A DNA stretch of 49,586 nucleotides from an uncultured Clostridium sp. (GTDB taxonomy: Bacteria > Bacillota > Clostridia > TANB77 > CAG-508), in assembly GCA_947569365.1 (NCBI GenBank), contig CANOSM010000014.1, positions 1 through 49,586 of the forward strand. The letters are read 5' to 3'. The translations under genes were made by a program, and so were the position numbers. Position 1 is the stretch's first letter; the number at the start of each line of letters is the position of its first letter. The notes below the pieces were generated by a model, which ran no database searches, was not told the origin of the DNA, and was given only the letters and a program-made list of their open reading frames with translations. Positions 1 to 6,811 of the stretch are shown here, in pieces.

Positions 1-20
1 ACTATAAGTTTTATTTGACT

Positions 21-37
21 CCCCAGCATAGCTGGGG
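21..37. other. Strong GC-rich hairpin at the window edge
   Basis: A perfect 7-bp stem (CCCCAGC/GCTGGGG) with a 3-nt loop stands out in very AT-rich DNA. On the + strand only TTT follows it, and on the - strand there is no U-tract, so it is a poor terminator for the M23 gene next door. It could be the terminator of a gene left of the window or the end hairpin of an element lying outside it. The function is undecided. Confidence 0.5.
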
Positions 38-123
38 GTTTAACGCTAATGTTAATAAAATAAAGACCACATTCTTATGTAGCCTTTAGTATAATCTTAC
101 AATTTATATTGTATTTACTATTA

Positions 124-1143
124 TTAATATAAATAATTAAATGGATTTACTGGTCTTCCTCCTACTTTTACTTCAAAGTGTAAATGTGCACCTGTTGAAT
201 TTCCTGTTGAACCAACCCTTCCAATAACTTGTCCCTGTTTTACTATATCGCCTACTGAGACTGTTCTTGAGCCTGGTCTCATATGTGCATACAATGTTTG
301 TTTTCCATCACTATGTTGTATTACTATATATTCACCATAGCTATAATATCTTCCTCTGCTTATTTTTGCTTCTGATACTATAACTTTTCCTGATTTTGCT
401 GCAACTACAGAGCTTCTTTTTGCTCTTGCAGAATTTATATCAACACCTGTGTGCCCATAATATGATGGATATCTCTTAACATGTATATCTTTTACTGAAC
501 ATCCTGCTACTGGAAATATAAATCCAGATGAACTTTTTCTTGAAGAAGCTATAACTCTTGCTTTTCCAGAACTAAAAGTGCTTGTCTTCTTTTTAGCAAT
601 TTTCTTTTTTTTAGGTTTAACATATAGAGACGATACAATTTTAGATCCAGAAGTTTCTTCTTGTTTTTTATCAGGTGAATATTTTGTAGTATAAGATATC
701 TTTTTTATATTCGTACTTTTCTTACTTTTCAAATTACCAATTATCTTTTCTACCTGTTTGTAGTCTGATACATAATACTTTTCTTCTTTTCCTAGTAAAA
801 TAGCATACTGCTTATAATATGGTGTTGAATTTGCAATTATTGTATCAAATATTTTCTTATCATCTGCAACTAAATCCTTTTTCGAATAACAAGTTTCATA
901 TACTGGCATTGTATCTATCTCATAAAAAGCAATACTCTTACCATCTCCATTTTTTACATATTGGTTTATCTTATCTTGCATATTTGACTTATCTTCTGTA
1001 TATCCAACTAATTCACCATCTATATATACTGCATACATTGGCTTATATAAAAAATATAACAACGTACCTATTAATATAGCCCCAGCTAATAATATTAAAA
1101 TTAATTTAAACGATTTTCTCAAATGATATAGGATTCTCTTCAT
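124..1143 (-). CDS. Membrane-anchored M23 (LytM-type) peptidase
   Basis: Predicted zinc peptidase or peptidoglycan-binding LytM protein on the outer face of the membrane. Residues about 13-33 form one N-terminal membrane segment. A variable extracellular region with a Lys/Ser-rich linker (about 150-200) leads to the C-terminal M23 domain (about 215-335). The domain has the zinc motif GHTGVD and the closing motif HLHFE, so the usual His and Asp ligands are present and the enzyme is probably active. Substrates of the family are peptide cross-links of peptidoglycan; in spore formers relatives such as SpoIIQ act at the engulfment septum, but nothing here proves that role. The ATG has a GGAG site 9 nt upstream. 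The gene is monocistronic and divergent from the coat pair. Confidence 0.85.
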   Translation of the reverse strand: MKRILYHLRKSFKLILILLAGAILIGTLLYFLYKPMYAVYIDGELVGYTEDKSNMQDKINQYVKNGDGKSIAFYEIDTMPVYETCYSKKDLVADDKKIFDTIIANSTPYYKQYAILLGKEEKYYVSDYKQVEKIIGNLKSKKSTNIKKISYTTKYSPDKKQEETSGSKIVSSLYVKPKKKKIAKKKTSTFSSGKARVIASSRKSSSGFIFPVAGCSVKDIHVKRYPSYYGHTGVDINSARAKRSSVVAAKSGKVIVSEAKISRGRYYSYGEYIVIQHSDGKQTLYAHMRPGSRTVSVGDIVKQGQVIGRVGSTGNSTGAHLHFEVKVGGRPVNPFNYLY

Positions 1144-1384
1144 TTATTATACTCCTTTATATGCATTCCATTTTATCTCATTTTTGAAATTAATACAAGA
1201 TGTATTTTCTTTCAAGAAATAAGAAATATTACATTTTTTTGTCGTTTTCTTTCATTTTCTCTCATTTTTGAAAAAATATCCTTGTAAATTTATCCATAAT
1301 TATATTGTAATATTTTCTTTAATTTGAATATTTTCCATGAAAACGTAAATAATAATAAAAAATTAATAGAAAGGAATGATTATA

Positions 1385-1573
1385 ATGAGTAGCTTAAATC
1401 AAGTAGAATTACAAAATCTAAGACATTTAATAGGTAGTACTGATACAACATATCAAAAACTAACAAATTATGCTAGCTCTTGTGTTGATCCACAAATAAA
1501 GCAATTATTTACTAAATCAGCTCAAGATACATTAAATACAAAACAAAAATTGATGTCATTTTTATCAGAATAG
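1385..1573 (+). CDS. Small spore-coat-associated protein (CotF partner)
   Basis: A 62-aa helical, soluble protein without signal or membrane segment. I chose the ATG at 1385 rather than the in-frame ATG at 1376, because the AAGGA motif at 1371-1375 abuts the upstream ATG but is 9 nt from the downstream one. It lies 9 nt before the CotF-like gene and shares its promoter and terminator. In Clostridia such short helical proteins often sit next to CotF-domain proteins in coat operons, so a coat role is inferred from context. I cannot name a precise family. Confidence 0.65.
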   Translation: MSSLNQVELQNLRHLIGSTDTTYQKLTNYASSCVDPQIKQLFTKSAQDTLNTKQKLMSFLSE

Positions 1574-1582
1574 GAGGATATT

Positions 1583-1828
1583 ATGGAAGAAAAATATATG
1601 GTAAATGATATTTTAGAAAGTTCTAAAGAATCTTTAAAAACTTATCAAGGAGTTATTATAGAGGCTGCAAATACTAATTTAAGACAAGCACTTCAAGAAA
1701 TTAGAAACTCTGGAGAGACTTTTCAATATGATTTATTTAGAGTAGCTCAGATGAAAGGTTATTATAATCCAGCTGAAACAGCTTCAATTAATGAAATTAA
1801 TCAAGTAAAATCAGAATTTCAAAATTAA
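1583..1828 (+). CDS. cotF: CotF-type spore coat protein
   Basis: An 81-aa protein matching the short CotF/ferritin-like helical family. It has an N-terminal NDILES-type helix, a middle helix of the form AANTNLRQAL, then a QYDLF helix and a KGYYNPA tail, the order expected for CotF proteins. Such proteins are deposited in the coat or outer layers of the maturing spore. A GGAGG site lies 5 nt before the ATG and overlaps the stop region of the preceding coat gene, so the two are co-translated. A strong terminator follows at once. No sigma-E or sigma-K promoter could be fixed with confidence upstream of the pair. Confidence 0.75.
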   Translation: MEEKYMVNDILESSKESLKTYQGVIIEAANTNLRQALQEIRNSGETFQYDLFRVAQMKGYYNPAETASINEINQVKSEFQN

Positions 1829-1834
1829 TTGTCT

Positions 1835-1873
1835 CTCTTTATATTAACTTCGTGTTAATATAAAGAGTTTTTT
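1835..1873 (+). terminator. Rho-independent terminator of the coat operon
   Basis: A perfect 14-bp stem (1835-1848 with 1854-1867), a TTCGT loop and six T residues (1868-1873), starting 6 nt after the cotF-like stop codon. Confidence 0.9.
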
Positions 1874-1911
1874 AAATGTTTTTAATGGTATATATTACAA
1901 TCTATAATATA

Positions 1912-1940
1912 TTGATGTTTTATATGTATTTTAGTATACT
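1912..1940 (+). promoter_or_regulatory. Sigma-A-type promoter for the L,D-transpeptidase
   Basis: TTGATG (1912-1917), a 17-nt spacer and TATACT (1935-1940), ending 22 nt before the chosen TTG start of the gene. Confidence 0.6.
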
Positions 1941-1962
1941 TAATTATAGGAGGAATGATATT

Positions 1963-2748
1963 TTGAAAAACAAATTAAATTTAAATATAAGAATCTTTAT
2001 CGTGTTATCTTTAATATTATCTGTTGTTTTTACAGCAATAATATGTGTTATAACTATAAAAATGTGTACAAAAAAAGATATTATTGATATTGCTAGTACA
2101 AGTACAGTATCCTCTAAAGATGTAATCGCAAATGAATATATAGAAAATGATATAGATAATGACATTGTTTACATTGAATCCCTTCCCAAAGATGAAAAAG
2201 TGATTAAAAAAGAAAATATAAAATCTACTAATTCACCAACTGGAAAGTCTAAATATTATATAAAAGTAAATTATTCTGCAAATGTTGTAAACATCTATAC
2301 TAAAGATAAAAATGGAAATTATACAGTACCATATAAAGCTATGGTTTGTTCATGTGGTACAGCAACCCCTCAAGCAGGAACATATGAAATATCTTCAAAA
2401 TATAGATGGTTATCTCTTATTGGAAATGTTAATGGACAATACTCTACAAGAATTGTAAATCATATACTTTTCCATTCAGTACCTTATTTAACTAAATCAC
2501 CTGATTCATTAGAATATTGGGAATATGATAAGCTTGGAACAACTGCTTCTGCGGGATGTATTAGATTAACTGTAGAAGATGCTAAATGGATATATGATAA
2601 TTGTAAATCTGGTACTAAAGTAGAATTTTATTCAGATGTAAATCCTGGACCTTTAGGGAAACCTTCTGCCTCTAAAATATCTTCAAATAAAAATTGCAGA
2701 AATTGGGATCCTACAGATTCAAATGAGAATAATCCTTGGAATAAATAA
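1963..2748 (+). CDS. Secreted/anchored L,D-transpeptidase (YkuD domain)
   Basis: Predicted to form 3-3 cross-links in peptidoglycan or to trim peptide stems. I place the start at TTG 1963: AGGAGG lies 9 nt upstream, and it gives a clean short positively charged N-terminus followed by one membrane segment. The upstream in-frame ATG at 1876 lies before the promoter. A linker leads to a YkuD domain that begins around the YYIKVNYSANVVNIY strand. The catalytic region has a conserved HILFHS segment and the Cys motif SAGCIRL. The family consensus is SHGC; Ala in place of His is also known in clostridial members, so the Cys nucleophile is intact. Monocistronic. Confidence 0.85.
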   Translation: MKNKLNLNIRIFIVLSLILSVVFTAIICVITIKMCTKKDIIDIASTSTVSSKDVIANEYIENDIDNDIVYIESLPKDEKVIKKENIKSTNSPTGKSKYYIKVNYSANVVNIYTKDKNGNYTVPYKAMVCSCGTATPQAGTYEISSKYRWLSLIGNVNGQYSTRIVNHILFHSVPYLTKSPDSLEYWEYDKLGTTASAGCIRLTVEDAKWIYDNCKSGTKVEFYSDVNPGPLGKPSASKISSNKNCRNWDPTDSNENNPWNK

Positions 2749-2776
2749 ATATCTGCAATCTCTATACATCAGCAAT

Positions 2777-2805
2777 TTGAATAACTACGATTATTATGGT
2801 ATAAT
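2777..2805 (+). promoter_or_regulatory. Sigma-A-type promoter of the lethal-factor-like gene
   Basis: TTGAAT (2777-2782), a 17-nt spacer and a consensus TATAAT (2800-2805). The predicted transcript starts near 2812, inside the inverted repeat unit at 2811-2820. Confidence 0.7.
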
Positions 2806-2810
2806 AAAAG

Positions 2811-2820
2811 TGGTATCAAT
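2811..2820 (+). repeat. Inverted repeat, upstream arm (TGGTATCAAT)
   Basis: Ten-base arm whose reverse complement occurs at 3688-3697, after the stop codon and just before the terminator. The arm falls at the predicted 5' end of the mRNA. Confidence 0.55.
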
Positions 2821-2861
2821 TGCATTAAATGCGGGCTATAGTCTGCAAGAATGGAGGGTTT

Positions 2862-3662
2862 ATGCACAAAATCATACGGTGTTTATTTTTAGCAATAATG
2901 TTAATCATTATATCTGTTGACACAGCATCTTTTGCAGCAGCTGAAGAAAAATCAGAATCAGAAATAATTTCTACTTCAACTTCTACTAGCAAAGTAACAA
3001 AGAAGTTGAAGAAAAAAGCAAAAAAAACATATGTTAAAGAGATATCAGTATCAACAGACATAATAAGTGAAACTGAAAAGGATGTATCTTACTACATTAA
3101 AGAAAAATTGAAAACAACAGTAGTAACTCGTAAATATGCCAAGTACTATAAAGGGAAAAAGTACAGGCATGTTATAACAGAAAAACGTACTACTAAAGAA
3201 AAAGTTCTAACTCAATCAGGCAATACTGATCTAAGTCCTGAGATACAGGGGAAAATTGGTAGCGACCTGACAAAAGCTTTTCAGGAGATAGGATTCACAG
3301 TTGATTACTGGTCTGGATACAAAGATGATTCTTATTTAAGCATCAGCAAGAAAAAGCTTAAATGCTATAATGAGGAGTCTTTGTTACACCAAATGGGTTA
3401 TTTTTTGTCCTTAATTAATGATAATAGATGCTATACAGCATCTTTCATTAAAATCTATGAGGACGAAAAGTCCAAATATTTTGGTAGTGATAAAGGATCT
3501 GCTTTAGAGAGCGCTGGTGAGTTCTTCTCATGTTGCTATAATCTTTTCTTAACTGATACAGCTAAATTTAAGGAACAAATGCCAAAGAGCTATAAGGTTA
3601 TTGAGGACTGCGTCAATGCGGTCAACGATGAATTAATTGCTAAGGCTAAAGAAACTTTATAA
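2862..3662 (+). CDS. Secreted degenerate lethal-factor/PPEP-like protein
   Basis: A 266-aa secreted protein. ATG 2862 has GGAGGG 3 nt upstream and starts a good signal peptide (about 1-25, cleavage near the FAAAEE segment); longer in-frame starts lack this. A Lys-rich region (about 40-110) precedes a C-terminal domain laid out like the ATLF/Pro-Pro endopeptidase family. Where active members carry HExGH this one reads HQMGY (residues 176-180), followed about 40 residues later by the third-ligand segment GEFF (Glu 220) and a PKSYK-type ending. The catalytic Glu is therefore Gln and the second His is Tyr, so protease activity is unlikely. The family match is by motif layout only. Codons are richer in G/C than those of the neighbours, suggesting transfer. 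Confidence 0.5.
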   Translation: MHKIIRCLFLAIMLIIISVDTASFAAAEEKSESEIISTSTSTSKVTKKLKKKAKKTYVKEISVSTDIISETEKDVSYYIKEKLKTTVVTRKYAKYYKGKKYRHVITEKRTTKEKVLTQSGNTDLSPEIQGKIGSDLTKAFQEIGFTVDYWSGYKDDSYLSISKKKLKCYNEESLLHQMGYFLSLINDNRCYTASFIKIYEDEKSKYFGSDKGSALESAGEFFSCCYNLFLTDTAKFKEQMPKSYKVIEDCVNAVNDELIAKAKETL

Positions 3663-3687
3663 TTTTTATATGTTACTATAATTGTGC

Positions 3688-3697
3688 ATTGATACCA
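3688..3697 (+). repeat. Inverted repeat, downstream arm (ATTGATACCA)
   Basis: Exact reverse complement of 2811-2820, placed between the stop codon of the secreted gene and its terminator. Confidence 0.55.
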
Positions 3698-3704
3698 TTT
3701 CCAT

Positions 3705-3731
3705 AGGCAGGTCTTCCTGCCTTATTTTTAT
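3705..3731 (+). terminator. Terminator after the lethal-factor-like gene
   Basis: Seven-base-pair GC-rich stem AGGCAGG/CCTGCCT with a TCTT loop, followed by a T-rich tail. Confidence 0.85.
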
Positions 3732-3814
3732 TTCTAAATATTTTATTATTATTTTATGTTTTATATCTAGATTTCTCAAAATTAGTTTAAAAAGGATATA
3801 ATTTTTATATTTTC

Positions 3815-4417
3815 ATGGTTAGTATCGTTGACATAATTTCAATATCGATATATATAATATACCTCACGATTAGTTCTGTTATCCTCTCCGAAGCTATACA
3901 GAATCTAATCTATCATCTAATAAGCCAAAAGGAGGAAATACTTATAACTAGAAATGATGTTTTAGATTTTATTCAAGAAATGACAAAGCGTTTTCGTGAA
4001 GATCATATAAATATAAACGATCTCATGAGATACCGAAGAGTGGATGAGTGCGAGGAATTTGCAAGCGAATATGTTCAGGACGTGCGGTTTGCGGCCATTG
4101 CTAAATATGCTGTTGAAAATGGCGGTATCAACTTCTCATTAGAAGACTTTAAATTAGAGGAAGATGAGCTGGTAAATATACTGATGTTCTTCTATTGTTT
4201 TGAAGATTCTTGTAATGGATTAAATTTCAGCGAAGAAAATATACTGAGCCAGAATGCTTTTGAAGAGCTTGTATGTAAGCTTACTTCATCCCATAATGAC
4301 GTGGAATCAGAGACAGGCACAATGCTTGGTGGATATTATGCAGATGGTACCTATAAATATGTTAAAGCTAACTATCATATAGTAGGCTCCACTATGGAAA
4401 TCCTTATTGACTGCTGA
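3815..4417 (+). CDS. Unknown protein with foreign codon use
   Basis: I do not recognise this protein. From ATG 3815 it has a hydrophobic N-terminus (about 4-35), then an acidic helical soluble region. The start is uncertain: the only purine-rich site near 3815 is about 18 nt upstream, while a perfect GGAGG lies inside the frame at 3931-3935 with no standard start codon at the right distance. It may be the 3' part of a longer gene, or may start late. Codons such as CTG, GCG, GTG and CGG are used freely, unlike the native genes around it, so it was probably acquired together with the preceding secreted gene. It has its own terminator. The C-terminus is rich in Gly and Tyr. Confidence 0.55.
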   Translation: MVSIVDIISISIYIIYLTISSVILSEAIQNLIYHLISQKEEILITRNDVLDFIQEMTKRFREDHININDLMRYRRVDECEEFASEYVQDVRFAAIAKYAVENGGINFSLEDFKLEEDELVNILMFFYCFEDSCNGLNFSEENILSQNAFEELVCKLTSSHNDVESETGTMLGGYYADGTYKYVKANYHIVGSTMEILIDC

Positions 4418-4450
4418 TATTGATTGATAATTTCATAACGGGGAGGATTG

Positions 4451-4482
4451 CCAGTGGCGTGTAATATTGCCACTGGTTTTTT
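4451..4482 (+). terminator. Terminator of the unknown foreign gene
   Basis: Perfect 8-bp stem CCAGTGGC/GCCACTGG, 10-nt loop, then six T residues. Confidence 0.9.
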
Positions 4483-4518
4483 ATTTATTGACTTTTATAA
4501 TAATATTTTTTCATATAA

Positions 4519-4623
4519 TAAAACACACATAAGTTTATTTCTATGTGTGTTTCTTATTATTTAATCAATTATCTCTAGTCCTGCAAATTTAGCCATTAAT
4601 CTTTTATGTCCTGCCTTTTCAAA
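4519..4623. repeat. Direct repeat A: copy of pcrA 3' end plus terminator
   Basis: Aligns with 9604-9707. The 63 bases 4561-4623 (pcrA coding tail) match 9645-9707 without a difference. The terminator part (4519-4551) has the same stem but a diverged loop. The two copies lie 5,084 bp apart in the same orientation and bracket the cassette that carries the ECF sigma factor. Confidence 0.9.
4560..4623 (-). pseudogene. pcrA: Remnant of the last ~20 codons of pcrA
   Basis: Read on the - strand this stretch encodes the exact C-terminal end of PcrA (beginning FEKAGHKRL and ending GLEIID, then TAA), but upstream of it the similarity stops and there is no start codon or ribosome site. It is the displaced or duplicated tail of the intact pcrA at 9644-11941. 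This is what integration into the 3' end of a gene leaves behind, the functional gene keeping the copy brought in or recreated by the insert. Confidence 0.9.
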
Positions 4624-4775
4624 ATGATATAAACTATAAATAATTTCCTTCTTTAATGAAAAACAAAGTATTCTCTAACAAATATATCTATATTATCAAA
4701 AGTACTTAAGAGTTTACATATATAAATAAAAAAATATAATTTTTTTACATGAATCTTTTTCCTTTTTTTCCTTTT

Positions 4776-4806
4776 TTGAAAATTTTGACAAAAAAGGACT
4801 TATACT
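4776..4806 (+). promoter_or_regulatory. Possible promoter of the secreted-protein gene
   Basis: TATACT (4801-4806) lies 19 nt after TTGAAA (4776-4781). A perfect TTGACA at 4785-4790 has no good -10 at 16-18 nt. The spacing is not ideal, so the exact elements are unsure; an ECF-type promoter could not be excluded. Confidence 0.35.
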
Positions 4807-4838
4807 AAAGATTAATAGGCAATCAGCTTATTGAATTT

Positions 4839-4881
4839 ATATCCTAAGAATACACTAGTATACTAGTGGAATTTGGGATAT
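4839..4881 (+). promoter_or_regulatory. Nested palindrome in the 5' leader
   Basis: A perfect 16-bp palindrome CACTAGTATACTAGTG (4853-4868) sits inside an outer 9-bp stem (4839-4847 with 4873-4881, one G-U pair). As DNA it could be an operator for a dimeric regulator; as RNA it would fold into a long interrupted hairpin 40 nt before the start codon. Confidence 0.6.
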
Positions 4882-4883
4882 TT

Positions 4884-4897
4884 AAAAGCTTGGGAAA
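4884..4897 (+). repeat. Inverted repeat, upstream arm (AAAAGCTTGGGAAA)
   Basis: Fourteen-base arm in the 5' leader. Its exact reverse complement is at 5465-5478, between the stop codon and the terminator of the same gene. Confidence 0.7.
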
Positions 4898-4923
4898 GAT
4901 ATTTATAGCAGGAGGAATGTATC

Positions 4924-5457
4924 ATGAAGAAAAAAAGTCTTTTTCATATTGCAACAATTATGAGTTTAGTAATGTTATTGAACATTTTCAATAATGTCAA
5001 CGTATTTGCTAAGGATAGTAATAGTACTTCAACCATGACGAGTGATAATGAAATTATGCCTATGTCAGGAGAAGAAACATTACCATTAAATAAATGGTAT
5101 ACTATTTCCACACATTTTGAAGTTACAAATAACAATCTTACACGTATAAAAACAGTAAAAGGGCGTTATTTAACTTTAAAATTTTCATGGATGATAGCAA
5201 CTGATGATGCTGGTATTGGTGGAGCCAAAATTACAGTAAAGATTAAAGATGCTAGTACAGGAAAATATATAAATGGACTTGTAAAAACATCTAAAGCATC
5301 AGATAAATGGATTCTTGTACCAGTTGAAATGAAATTTGACTTAGGTAAAGCTAATCGTAAAATTCAGATTTTTACAGATGTTAGCTCTACTGGTGAAGTA
5401 AACGGCAAGTACAGAAGTGCAGAATTTTATAACTATCAGTCACATGTAACAAATTAA
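4924..5457 (+). CDS. Small secreted protein of unknown family
   Basis: A 177-aa protein with a typical signal peptide: Lys-rich start, hydrophobic core to about residue 25, cleavage near VFAKDS. A short Ser/Thr-rich pro-like region follows, then a predominantly beta-strand domain (about 55-177) that begins around the LNKWYTIST segment, with no cysteine, no cell-wall sorting motif and no transmembrane tail, so it should be released. AGGAGG lies 7 nt before the ATG. It is the only + strand gene in the cassette. A long structured leader, a 14-nt inverted repeat around the gene and its own terminator suggest special regulation. The family is not recognised; a toxin, bacteriocin-like or matrix protein would be guesses. 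Confidence 0.75.
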   Translation: MKKKSLFHIATIMSLVMLLNIFNNVNVFAKDSNSTSTMTSDNEIMPMSGEETLPLNKWYTISTHFEVTNNNLTRIKTVKGRYLTLKFSWMIATDDAGIGGAKITVKIKDASTGKYINGLVKTSKASDKWILVPVEMKFDLGKANRKIQIFTDVSSTGEVNGKYRSAEFYNYQSHVTN

Positions 5458-5464
5458 TTTCATT

Positions 5465-5478
5465 TTTCCCAAGCTTTT
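5465..5478 (+). repeat. Inverted repeat, downstream arm (TTTCCCAAGCTTTT)
   Basis: Exact reverse complement of 4884-4897, immediately before the terminator hairpin that starts at 5479. Confidence 0.7.
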
Positions 5479-5506
5479 ACCTCTACTTATTATAGTAGAG
5501 GTTTTT
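5479..5506 (+). terminator. Terminator between convergent cassette genes
   Basis: Nine-base-pair stem (5479-5487 with 5494-5502) followed by a T run. It serves the + strand secreted-protein gene and may also act for the convergent 406-aa gene. Confidence 0.85.
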
Positions 5507-5532
5507 ATATTATATAATAATTTCTATCTAAT

Positions 5533-6753
5533 TTATTCTTGATATTTTAATATTGTATTACCTATCTTTAATGTCTTATCATTAATAATTTGATATTTAT
5601 AATTTCTAGTAGTTGTTTCAATGCAATTGTCTTTAATAATGTAGTTTAATGTTTGTGGTTTGCTTGATTCAGAATCAAAAATAATTATAGATCTATATTT
5701 ATTTATTATAACTTTTTCTTCTCTTTGAGAATGTTCTGGATAACCAATATATACACCATATTTAATTGTATTATTTCCAACTTTAAAACTGTCTTTTTTT
5801 GCTTCCTCTTTAAGTAACTTTTTTTGATTTTTAATTCTTTTTTCATTTTTTGATATAGTATCTTTAACCATATCTTGAATTTCTTTAGTTATAAGATTAT
5901 CATTAACATCAGATTTATATTTTTCTGTTAATGTTTTTATATAATTATTTATTTCATTTTCAGATAAATCTTTTAAATTTTCAATATGTATAATTGCTTT
6001 TTCAGGAATATCTATTTTTATAAATTTTCTTTCAAATTCAGATATTTCTTCTACATTTTCTTGTGGTAAATCACCTTTTGAAAATTGATATTTCAGATTT
6101 TTATATAATTTAGCTTCATTTTTTTTATTAATATCACTTCTTTCTATCTCACATTGTTTTTGAAGATCTATATAACTTTCCCTATAATTATCTAAATCAC
6201 TTTCATGTATGTACCATTTATATTCTTTTGTTTCTATATTATATAAAAATTCAATTTTGCAATTTAAATTATCATATTGTTCAGAAACCTTAGAATTTTT
6301 AACATATCTTATTGACGGATAATAGTTTGCTATATGCTTTAATTTATTAGAATTATTATATACTTGATATATTGTAATTCTTTCTTTATTATCTTGATTG
6401 TAAGATAATATCATAACAGGAATAGTACTTTTTGATAATTGAAGCATTTGTATATTAATATCTTTTGCATTATTGTATAAATCAACATTATATTTTTCAT
6501 TTTCATTTAAGTTCTCTCTTATTTTTAAATCTTTTTTTAATTCTTCTAAATATATATTACTCCAATTATCAGTAGTAGAACTTTCAATATTTTCCTTATT
6601 ACTTAGTTTTTCTGTATTATTATTTGTATAAGATACAGTATTAGATGTAGACTTAATTATGTTTTTTGATTTATTGTTATTAAATGCATAATATATCCCA
6701 ATTAAAAAAAACGTAACTAATATTATAACTAAAATAATTAATCTTCTTTTCAT
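5533..6753 (-). CDS. Anchored extracellular protein of unknown function
   Basis: A 406-aa protein with one N-terminal membrane segment (about 5-24) and no lipobox. A low-complexity Asn/Ser/Thr linker follows (about 27-65), then a large extracellular part with a charged, probably coiled-coil section (about 280-325) and a C-terminal beta-rich domain. It is the last gene of the unit sigma - anti-sigma - this gene, 58 nt after the anti-sigma gene, with GGAGA 10 nt before the ATG. Position suggests it is the output or sensor partner of the sigma pair. Extreme AT bias. No family recognised. Confidence 0.7.
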   Translation of the reverse strand: MKRRLIILVIILVTFFLIGIYYAFNNNKSKNIIKSTSNTVSYTNNNTEKLSNKENIESSTTDNWSNIYLEELKKDLKIRENLNENEKYNVDLYNNAKDINIQMLQLSKSTIPVMILSYNQDNKERITIYQVYNNSNKLKHIANYYPSIRYVKNSKVSEQYDNLNCKIEFLYNIETKEYKWYIHESDLDNYRESYIDLQKQCEIERSDINKKNEAKLYKNLKYQFSKGDLPQENVEEISEFERKFIKIDIPEKAIIHIENLKDLSENEINNYIKTLTEKYKSDVNDNLITKEIQDMVKDTISKNEKRIKNQKKLLKEEAKKDSFKVGNNTIKYGVYIGYPEHSQREEKVIINKYRSIIIFDSESSKPQTLNYIIKDNCIETTTRNYKYQIINDKTLKIGNTILKYQE

Positions 6754-6811
6754 CTTATTCTATTCTCCTTTTTTATAAATGAATGATTATTTTTCGATAT
6801 CTACATTTATC

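Larger units (their letters stand above)
4418..4923. other. 506-bp gene-free stretch: terminators, pcrA remnant, structured leader
   Basis: From left to right it holds the terminator of the preceding gene (4451-4482), a second terminator (4519-4551) joined to a remnant of the pcrA 3' end (4560-4623), a featureless AT-rich segment (4624-4775), a possible promoter (4776-4806) and a long, structured 5' leader of the secreted-protein gene. No further ORF with a ribosome binding site was seen. Confidence 0.7.

Noticed and set aside
819..1079. Long open frames opposite real genes (for example 819-1079, 25765-26409 and 32892-33659)
   Set aside because: They lack ribosome binding sites and have low-complexity translations, typical shadows of AT-rich genes on the other strand.
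1963..2748. Loss of function of the L,D-transpeptidase because of SAGC instead of SHGC
   Set aside because: The catalytic Cys and the upstream conserved His are present and this variant is known from clostridial members, so inactivity is not supported.
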